Origin: Lachnospiraceae bacterium
GTDB taxonomy: Bacteria; Bacillota; Clostridia; Lachnospirales; Lachnospiraceae
Assembly (NCBI GenBank): GCA_022510565.1
Contig: JAFLTE010000003.1
Location: 1 to 64,000 of the forward strand
Reading direction: 5' to 3'
Length of the DNA: 64,000 nucleotides
Shown here: positions 18,531-24,351 of the stretch, piece after piece
Numbering within the stretch: the first letter of the stretch is position 1
Layout of the letters: every line of letters starts with the position of its first letter
Notes under the pieces: model-generated
Told to the model about the DNA's origin: nothing
What the model saw: only the letters and a program-made list of their open reading frames with translations
Database searches by the model: none
Translations under genes and position numbers: made by a program

Positions 18531-19292
18531 TCACTCTACGACGTATCGTGCCAGTTCCAATGCGATATCAAAATGCCCTGTATCGTGCTGAGTACCCTCT
18601 GTCTGCCCGTCTTTGTGTCTGGCATCCCATTCGGGTGCGTCAAGCAGATCACCGCTCGTAAAGAAGGTGTACAAATTTAATCCTCTGAAATCACACATTG
18701 CCTGCAAAGCAGCGCATTCCATTTCTACGGAAATACAACCATCCGCTTTATGCTTTTCAAAGTTATTGACGGTTTCCCTGTAGAAAGAATCGGTTGTCCA
18801 TGTCTTTCCTTTCACATAAGGGATACCGTTTTTCTGCATAAATCCGGCAACAACGTCAGCATTCTTAACCGTGATATAATCCGATGCAGGTGCGTAGTGA
18901 TAGGATGTACCTTCATCTCGATAGGCTTGTGTGGGTATCATAACTTTTCCATGTGCGATCTCTTTATTCAGGCATCCTGCGCCGCCGAATACGATATATT
19001 TATCCGTCTTTATTTCAGACAAAGTATCTTCCACCGTGCCGACACACGCAGGAGCGCCTACATAAGTTTTGTAAAACGCAAATTTCTTTCCCTTGTAATC
19101 CATGCAGTAAATTGGCGTATTGCCCGTTGCAAACCAAAAGGATGCAATCTGTTTGCAGTCGTAATGATCCAGAACGAACTTCTCAATAACATGTGAAAAG
19201 GTCAAAATACACGCATCGACTTGCGGCGCATTTTCATTGACACATGGGTTTATGATTGCCGGTGACTGGTTGTCAAAAGATTCTGTTATCAT
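18531..19292 (-). CDS. Nucleoside phosphorylase family protein
   Basis: 253 residues. The phosphorylase superfamily signature is seen in GGAGCLNKEIAHGKVMIPTQ, RDEGTSYHY and SVEMECAALQAM, where the Met-Glu pair contacts ribose in known enzymes. It is closest in feel to uridine-phosphorylase-like proteins, but the C-terminal SGDLLD region differs and substrate cannot be assigned. Candidates are nucleosides or methylthioadenosine. AAGGAGG precedes the start. The 384-base leader contains a T-box-like attenuator, which would be very unusual for a nucleoside salvage gene and hints at a link to amino acid (perhaps methionine) metabolism. Confidence 0.82.
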   Translation of the reverse strand: MITESFDNQSPAIINPCVNENAPQVDACILTFSHVIEKFVLDHYDCKQIASFWFATGNTPIYCMDYKGKKFAFYKTYVGAPACVGTVEDTLSEIKTDKYIVFGGAGCLNKEIAHGKVMIPTQAYRDEGTSYHYAPASDYITVKNADVVAGFMQKNGIPYVKGKTWTTDSFYRETVNNFEKHKADGCISVEMECAALQAMCDFRGLNLYTFFTSGDLLDAPEWDARHKDGQTEGTQHDTGHFDIALELARYVVE

Positions 19293-19322
19293 GTTTTTTC
19301 CTCCTTAAAATAAATAATAAAA

Positions 19323-19358
19323 GACAGCCTTTTTGTATAAATACAAATGTTGGCTGTC
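19323..19358 (-). terminator. Attenuator terminator hairpin of the T-box leader
   Basis: On the minus strand GACAGCC pairs with GGCTGTC, with an inner TTTGTAT/ATACAAA helix, followed by TTTTATTATTTATTTT and then the ribosome site of the phosphorylase gene. Its left arm includes CAACAT, which can instead pair with ATGTTG after the TGGT bulge. Confidence 0.8.
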
Positions 19359-19581
19359 AGAATATATTCCCGGGAAATCCATATACAACATACCAACATA
19401 TGCGTTCTCTGTTACGGGAGAAAACCGTCAGCATCTACTTACTCTCGCTTTCGTGCTGCAACTCGGGAGGGATCATATATTTAATCTACTTGTGCCGTTT
19501 CTCAGCAAACGCGGCTCTCTGTAACTTTCAAAATAAATATACCGTCTCCGTCATCGTCTTTATGATTTCGAAGTATGAATT
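19359..19581 (-). ncRNA. T-box leader (tRNA-sensing riboswitch), diverged T-box sequence
   Basis: Read on the minus strand, the leader has the stem I distal hallmark AGAGAGCCG..GCTG..CGGC (plus-strand 19494-19522), upper-stem pairing TATATTTA/TAAATATA, and a stem III-like GACGG..CCCGTAACAGAG. The antiterminator region is TGGT followed by ATGTTG, with CAACAT further downstream to pair with it. The canonical TGGNACCGCG is not kept, but the TGG that contacts the tRNA CCA end is, with compensating pairing. The specifier is tentatively ATG followed by A (Met). The tRNA identity is the least certain part. Confidence 0.72.
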
Positions 19582-19587
19582 TATCAT

Positions 19588-19616
19588 ATTGTATTGCGAA
19601 GATGTATCCGTGTCAA
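19588..19616 (-). promoter_or_regulatory. Sigma-A promoter of the T-box leader
   Basis: On the minus strand: TTGACA (19611-19616), exact 17-base spacer, TACAAT (19588-19593). Near consensus, so expression would be set by the downstream attenuator. Confidence 0.85.
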
Positions 19617-19676
19617 GCTTTACGGAACAGTTATACGCATAATTTGTTATATCCGATACAATACTCTTTTCACTTA

Positions 19677-20852
19677 TCATTTATAACAATGCCAAAATCC
19701 GCTGTAACTCTCGACGACGATGACGCCGTCCTCCGCCATCTTTTTCTCAAAATACTTGATGAGCTTTGTTTTTTGCATATTTAAATATTTTGCCCCATCG
19801 GGATATCTCTGGAGCACTCGATCAAATAAACGCTCCGGGTCATCATAGGTAAGGGGACCGGGGATTTTTATAAACTCTAACTTTGTAAAATACTTGGAAA
19901 GCAGCGTCTCCAGTTCCTCCTGCTGCAGTTCCCGTACGTGACGCTTCTCTTCCGCAAAGGAAATATCCATGCCAAGCTGTGCAAAAATTACTTCCCAGTA
20001 TTCATACTCAGCCGTCGTCCCATAGTAATTCATGGAAAACATGCCGCCCGGTATCAGCACGTTTGCCGCCCTCTTCACTAGTATTTCCATATCCTTGATG
20101 ACGGACATGAGATAATGCGCAATTACCTTGGAGTAGCAAGGCTTGATATCGTCCCAAGTATCCTCTGACTCCACGTCCTTCCAATATACCCGGATGTCCG
20201 TGCCATGAGGCAGGCTTTCCCGATTCTCTTCTATATATTTCTCAAAATCCTCTGCCCAGCTCTCGTGGAGATCATACCCATCCACTAAAAGATTTTGCGG
20301 GATCCTCTCCCAATTGTTTCTCCACAGCTTCGCATAGCCACAGCCCAAATCCAGTACCCTGTCATTTTCCCTGAAACCTAAAGAATCATATATCTTTTCA
20401 TACCAGTCCAGACCATCCGCTGCATGATTCACCGCATACATATGTCGCTCATCTGCCCCTTGATCGGCTTCCATCTTCTTAATGATATCCGCTACGTCGT
20501 CCCAATCCGGCTTTCCGTCCGTTCGCGCCAACACTGCCTGAATGCATTTCACGATCTTTTGCAGCGCCCAAATCTTCTGCTCCATCATCTCCACCTGATT
20601 TTGCAGGATTCCCGGAATCGATTCATTATCACTGTTCTCCAGATTGTCCTTGATCTCCTCCAGACTGAATCCCACGTGTTTTAAGGCAATGATCTTTTCC
20701 AGAATGATAAGCGAATCTTCATCATACAAGCGGTAATTCTTCTCGGAATACGCTGTGGGTTTCAGCAGCCCCTTTTCATCATATAATCGAAGTGCCTTCT
20801 GTGAAATTCCTGCCTTGCAGGCTATCTCGCCCGACGTCATTTTCTTTTCCAT
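19677..20852 (-). CDS. MerR-type regulator fused to a SAM-dependent methyltransferase
   Basis: 391 residues. Residues 1-75 form a MerR winged helix (GEIACKAGISQKALRLYDEKGLL, NYRLYDEDSLIILEKI) and about 80-115 a dimerisation helix. From about 140 a class I methyltransferase follows (RVLDLGCGYAKLW SAM motif I; VLIPGGMFSMNYY). Typical MerR activators carry a drug- or metal-binding domain here, so the enzyme domain in the effector position is unusual. The enzyme's substrate is unknown. The upstream region has a MerR-style promoter with a 19-base spacer, suggesting autoregulation. GGAGG precedes the start. Confidence 0.85.
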   Translation of the reverse strand: MEKKMTSGEIACKAGISQKALRLYDEKGLLKPTAYSEKNYRLYDEDSLIILEKIIALKHVGFSLEEIKDNLENSDNESIPGILQNQVEMMEQKIWALQKIVKCIQAVLARTDGKPDWDDVADIIKKMEADQGADERHMYAVNHAADGLDWYEKIYDSLGFRENDRVLDLGCGYAKLWRNNWERIPQNLLVDGYDLHESWAEDFEKYIEENRESLPHGTDIRVYWKDVESEDTWDDIKPCYSKVIAHYLMSVIKDMEILVKRAANVLIPGGMFSMNYYGTTAEYEYWEVIFAQLGMDISFAEEKRHVRELQQEELETLLSKYFTKLEFIKIPGPLTYDDPERLFDRVLQRYPDGAKYLNMQKTKLIKYFEKKMAEDGVIVVESYSGFWHCYK

Positions 20853-20898
20853 AGCTTTCCTCCTTTGACATGTCTCTATTTTAAGCTTCTATGACTAA

Positions 20899-20929
20899 AA
20901 CTTAAAGGGTACCCTAGGGGCAGAGTCAA
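20899..20929 (-). promoter_or_regulatory. MerR-type promoter (19-base spacer) of the MerR-methyltransferase gene
   Basis: On the minus strand: TTGACT (20924-20929), 19-base spacer, TAAGTT (20899-20904). The spacer holds the palindromic core CCCTAGGG overlapping AGGGTACCCT. A lengthened spacer with a dyad is the hallmark of MerR-family target promoters. Confidence 0.7.
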
Positions 20930-21165
20930 TACAAAAGTTAAAAAAGTTTTGTTCTCTCCTGTCTGTTGTAAACCAACTCGTTATAGAAGCATCTCCGAAA
21001 GGATAGAAAATTAACTGTTGAAATAATCTTCCCGGGAGTATATCATGTCAATAAAGAGACATTTAATGCACAGATTATCGTCACAAACAGACTGTTTCCG
21101 GAGATGGAAAATGATTCTGAATCAGTGTAGGTATAGGAGCGGAGCAAAAAGAGGAGAAGCTTGTA
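20930..21165. other. Intergenic region between divergent MerR-methyltransferase and GH28 genes
   Basis: The rest of this 313-base gap shows no convincing gene or terminator. It ends with AGAGGAG before the GH28 start. I could not assign a clear promoter for the GH28 gene. Confidence 0.5.
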
Positions 21166-22419
21166 ATGAATAAAGAATATTTTCCGGATAACACACCGAT
21201 CGATGATTGGTTTTATGACTATGCCGTCCCCGAACTTGAAGATATGGGAAAGCAGTATATTCTGACAGAATACGGAATACTTGACGATGGGAAAATTTAC
21301 ACCGTAGAAATACAGAATTTGATAGACACTGTGTACGAAAACGGCGGCGGTGTAATTGTCGTACCGGAGGGAACGTATATGACAGGTTCTCTTTTTTTCA
21401 GGCAGGGAGTCAATCTCTATATTTCAGAGGGTGGAGTGCTGAAGGGAAGCAGCGATATCAATGATTATGAGATTAGACTGACACGTATTGAGGGTGAGAC
21501 CTGCTTATATTTTACTGCGCTCATCAATGCTGACGGGGTGGATGGGTTTACTATATGCGGACCGGGTACCATCGACGGCAACGGATTAAAATCCTGGAAG
21601 GCATTCTGGCTTAGGAGAGCATGGAATCCTGATTGCACTAATAAGGACGAGCAAAGACCGAGGCTTATCTATATTTCCAACAGCAAGAATGTGCTTATAG
21701 CTAATCTGCATTTGATTAACTCTCATTTCTGGACAACCCATATATACAAGTGCGACCATGTTAAATTTCTTCATTGTTATATTTATTCTCCGGCGGCACC
21801 TGTGAAAGCTCCCAGTACAGATGCCATCGATATAGATGTATGTACCGATGTGCTTATTAAGAATTGTTATATGGAAGTCAATGACGATGCCGTGGTATTA
21901 AAAGGCGGCAAAGGACCCTGGGCAGACAGTGCGGAGGAAAACGGTTCCAACGAAAGGATTATCATTGAAGACTGTGAATATGGGTTTTGTCATGGATGTT
22001 TGACTTGTGGCTCGGAATCCGTACACAACAGAAATATTCTTATGAGAAGGATTCGGGTTCATACAGGAAACAACCTGCTTTGGCTGAAAATGAGGCCGGA
22101 TACGCCGCAGCATTACGAATATATTACGGTTGAGGATGTAGAGGGAAAGGCAGCTAATTTTATTTACATCAATCCATGGACGCAGTTTTTTGATCTAAAG
22201 GGAAGAAAAGATATTCCCTTGTCAAGAGCAGATCATATTGTGATAAGGAATTGCCGCTGCGAATGCGATACCTATTTTAATGTGAAAAAGGATGATAACC
22301 AGTATCTGCTTACGGATTTTACATTTGAAAATCTTTCCGTCAGGGCGAAGCATAATGGATTTGCAGAGGATGTGGTGAAGGACATGGTGGTAAGTAATGT
22401 CCTCATATGCGTTCAATAA
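21166..22419 (+). CDS. Glycoside hydrolase family 28 (polygalacturonase-like)
   Basis: 417 residues. The pectate-lyase-type beta-helix is led by ENGGGVIVVPEGTYMTGSLF. The GH28 catalytic pattern is visible as STDAIDID (about 215-222), NDDAVVLKGGKG (about 236-247) and GFCHGCLTCGSE (about 270-282). These correspond to the NTD, DD and GHG motifs with the general acid and base aspartates. There is no signal peptide, so it probably acts in the cytoplasm on imported galacturonide or rhamnogalacturonide oligomers. No pectin-transport genes are adjacent. Confidence 0.88.
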   Translation: MNKEYFPDNTPIDDWFYDYAVPELEDMGKQYILTEYGILDDGKIYTVEIQNLIDTVYENGGGVIVVPEGTYMTGSLFFRQGVNLYISEGGVLKGSSDINDYEIRLTRIEGETCLYFTALINADGVDGFTICGPGTIDGNGLKSWKAFWLRRAWNPDCTNKDEQRPRLIYISNSKNVLIANLHLINSHFWTTHIYKCDHVKFLHCYIYSPAAPVKAPSTDAIDIDVCTDVLIKNCYMEVNDDAVVLKGGKGPWADSAEENGSNERIIIEDCEYGFCHGCLTCGSESVHNRNILMRRIRVHTGNNLLWLKMRPDTPQHYEYITVEDVEGKAANFIYINPWTQFFDLKGRKDIPLSRADHIVIRNCRCECDTYFNVKKDDNQYLLTDFTFENLSVRAKHNGFAEDVVKDMVVSNVLICVQ

Positions 22420-22527
22420 ATCGACATGACGACAGGATTCGAGCAAAAAATAAAGGTTATTTTGTTAAAATAGGCATCACTTGTTTTAAAAGTTTCATAA
22501 TATGCTGATAAAAGGAGGATAAAAACT

Positions 22528-23355
22528 TTGAAAAACAGTGATGAAGGTAGAATAAAGGAATTTGAAGAATGGTTGTGCGATTTACATATGAGTAAAAACA
22601 CTGTAAATGTGTATGTCAGGGCTGTCAGATATATGCTGGAGTATGTGGATGGAAGAGAGCAGGAGAAAAATGGACTGACGGGTTTTCGGGAATATCTTAC
22701 GGGGAAATACAAACCCGGAAGTGTAAACCTTTACTTGATAGCGTGCCGCAAGTATCTTACATATTGCGGCTGTGACAGGGGAAAACTGCCAAAACCTGTT
22801 CGCATCCAGCCGGGACAAAGTGTAGAAAATATCCTGTCACTGGATGAATATGAAAAAATGCTGGACTACGCCAGAAAGAATCATAAATGGAAAGATTATC
22901 TGATCATGCGCACGTTAGCCTGTACCGGTATGCGGGTGAGCGAGTTGTCATACATAACGGTTGAAGTATTATCAGCGGGTAAAGTACAGGTATATAACAA
23001 GAATAAATACCGGGAAATCTATCTTCCGGATAAGCTCATAGCTGATTTGAGGGACTACTGTCGGAGCAACAAACTGACTGAAGGCCCTATTTTTTTGGGA
23101 AGCCTTGGGACCGGTATCGATCGGAGGAGTGTGTGGGAGATGATACAGAGAACAGCGCAGCACTGTGGGATTGAAAAAAGTAAGGCACATCCCCACAGCT
23201 TCCGGCACCTGTTCGCCAAAATTTTCATGGGACAATATGCAAATCTGGCGGAGTTGGCAGATATCCTCGGACACAGCAGTATTGAAACCACCAGACGCTA
23301 CACTATGTCTTCCATGGAGGAAAAACGCGAAAAAATAGATAGATTACCGCTGTAA
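22528..23355 (+). CDS. Tyrosine recombinase (candidate DNA invertase)
   Basis: 275 residues, XerC/D size. N-terminal SAM-like core-binding domain (about 8-90), then a catalytic domain with R136 (CTGMRVSEL), K160, H223 and R226 (HPHSFRH), H249 (LGHSS) and nucleophile Y258 (ETTRRYT). All catalytic residues are present. The start is TTG at 22528 with AAAGGAGG 8-9 bases upstream. It stands alone with no phage or conjugation genes. The stop codon is 26 bases from an inverted repeat that bounds an apparent invertible promoter, so a dedicated role in flipping that segment is likely. Confidence 0.9.
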   Translation: MKNSDEGRIKEFEEWLCDLHMSKNTVNVYVRAVRYMLEYVDGREQEKNGLTGFREYLTGKYKPGSVNLYLIACRKYLTYCGCDRGKLPKPVRIQPGQSVENILSLDEYEKMLDYARKNHKWKDYLIMRTLACTGMRVSELSYITVEVLSAGKVQVYNKNKYREIYLPDKLIADLRDYCRSNKLTEGPIFLGSLGTGIDRRSVWEMIQRTAQHCGIEKSKAHPHSFRHLFAKIFMGQYANLAELADILGHSSIETTRRYTMSSMEEKREKIDRLPL

Positions 23356-23380
23356 ACAGGATATATGGCGCAATGTGCCC

Positions 23381-23404
23381 GACATAATACAATAGAATGT
23401 CAGG
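23381..23404 (+). repeat. Left inverted repeat (IRL) of the invertible element
   Basis: 24 bases whose reverse complement matches IRR (23526-23549) at 22 of 24 positions; the two mismatches are adjacent. It contains the -10 ATAATA/TATTAT of the leftward promoter. Outside the 24 bases, similarity stops at once on both sides. Confidence 0.85.
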
Positions 23405-23412
23405 TGTGTCAA
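23384..23412 (-). promoter_or_regulatory. Invertible sigma-A promoter, currently pointing at the recombinase gene
   Basis: On the minus strand: TTGACA (23407-23412, inside the segment), exact 17-base spacer, TATTAT (23384-23389, inside IRL). As given it would transcribe leftward, antisense to the recombinase. After inversion the same -35 would join the TATTAT in IRR (23541-23546) and read toward the gene at 23627. Confidence 0.85.
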
Positions 23413-23525
23413 TCTATTTTTTAAAAATTATTTTATTTTTTTTCACCCAGTATTTTCAATAGTGTTAAAAAGGGAAGAGAAAATGGGAAGGATGCGGTGT
23501 TTTGAAGCCGATCAAACTACATTTA
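23405..23525. other. 121-bp invertible segment
   Basis: AT-rich DNA between the inverted repeats with no gene. Its only clear signal is the TTGACA at its left end on the minus strand. The right end (bases 23518-23523, TACATT) has no -35 match, so the gene at 23627 has no promoter in this orientation. Confidence 0.8.
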
Positions 23526-23549
23526 CCTGACATAATATTGTATTATGTC
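23526..23549 (+). repeat. Right inverted repeat (IRR) of the invertible element
   Basis: Partner of IRL. Its core, 23529-23549, is itself a perfect palindrome of two 9-base arms around TTG, as expected for a tyrosine-recombinase core site with two inverted binding arms. It supplies a TATTAT -10 for rightward transcription. Confidence 0.85.
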
Positions 23550-23626
23550 CTTAGGCGGTAAGAGAACCGGGAGCGGCCGCACAGTGATCTTATCGTACTT
23601 TAAATAATAAAAGGAGAGTATTAAAC

Positions 23627-24247
23627 ATGTCACATTACAAATTAAACGTAGACTTTTCGGATGCTGCACTGCAGAGTATTTACGGAGCAGGTATGAAACT
23701 TGCCATCGTAAAAACCGTGGAAGGGGACAAAGGTTCACCTGTCATTTGGGTTTCTACCCTGCCCTTTGAAAACAATACGATAGAATGGGAGGAAGAGTAT
23801 CAGCTTTATGCTTCCAGACAGGAGGCAATGCATGGTGCCACCATCAGCAAGCTGTCTGAGACAGCGGGAATCACCAACCTTTCTTTCGACTTCAAAGACG
23901 GTATCTTCCAGAATGCGCATTCCAGCGATGCTGTGGGAGAGAATGAATATGGCCTTCGCAATGCAATGAACGCATATTCCAGTCTGACCTTCGGTCTGTC
24001 AGAGGCTGTACGTGTGAACGGCGAACTGCAGAAAGGCAAACCCATCAATGCGGTTTCTGTACTTTACAATCATCAGGCGGTTATGTCACCCATTGAGAAG
24101 GTTCAGGTATTCCTGGCGAACGATATCAATGACGGAGTAGTACATACCAGAGAGTTCAGCAATGCGATTGAAGTCGTATATGAAGACAATGATGTCGAGA
24201 AGTCAATCCGGTATGATGAATCCAAGGGAATCTTTGTTCCGGTCTAA
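23627..24247 (+). CDS. Uncharacterised 206-residue protein, apparently phase-variable
   Basis: I do not recognise a named family with certainty. The protein is soluble-looking, with no signal peptide or membrane helix, and rich in beta-type sequence (KLAIVKTVEG, VIWVSTLPFENNTIEWEEEYQLYAS, NAVSVLYNHQAVMSPIEKVQVFL). AAGGAGAG lies 9-10 bases before the ATG. Its own upstream region lacks a promoter as given, but IRR of the adjacent invertible element lies 77 bases upstream and would provide one after inversion. It is followed by a terminator, so it would be the only gene controlled by the switch unless there is read-through. Confidence 0.8.
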   Translation: MSHYKLNVDFSDAALQSIYGAGMKLAIVKTVEGDKGSPVIWVSTLPFENNTIEWEEEYQLYASRQEAMHGATISKLSETAGITNLSFDFKDGIFQNAHSSDAVGENEYGLRNAMNAYSSLTFGLSEAVRVNGELQKGKPINAVSVLYNHQAVMSPIEKVQVFLANDINDGVVHTREFSNAIEVVYEDNDVEKSIRYDESKGIFVPV

Positions 24248-24260
24248 GCAAAATGGAAGA

Positions 24261-24297
24261 ACACAAAAGGGGCGGAGAAATCCGCTCCTTTTCGTGT
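24261..24297 (+). terminator. Intrinsic terminator after the 206-residue protein gene
   Basis: AAAAGGGGCGGA and TCCGCTCCTTTT pair over 12 positions (one G-T) with a GAAA loop; flanking ACAC/GTGT can extend it. Confidence 0.85.
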
Positions 24298-24351
24298 CAA
24301 ATGCCTGTGTAAATCAAAAATAGCTGCATGGACAGCAGAATGGAGGCTCAT

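Noticed and set aside
21044-21172. A 42-codon open frame in the gap before the GH28 gene, with GGGAG before its ATG
   Set aside because: Composition is not protein-like, it runs through the GH28 start, and no conserved motif is seen. A leader peptide cannot be excluded but is unsupported.
22528-23355. The recombinase as part of a prophage or integrative element
   Set aside because: No phage, conjugation, relaxase or excisionase genes nearby, no att-like direct repeats seen, and no tRNA gene; the invertible element gives it a local substrate.
23529-23549. The GACATAATA-TTG-TATTATGTC palindrome read as a terminator or a simple operator
   Set aside because: It has no T-run and has a near-identical inverted partner at 23381-23404 next to a recombinase gene, which explains it better as a recombination site.
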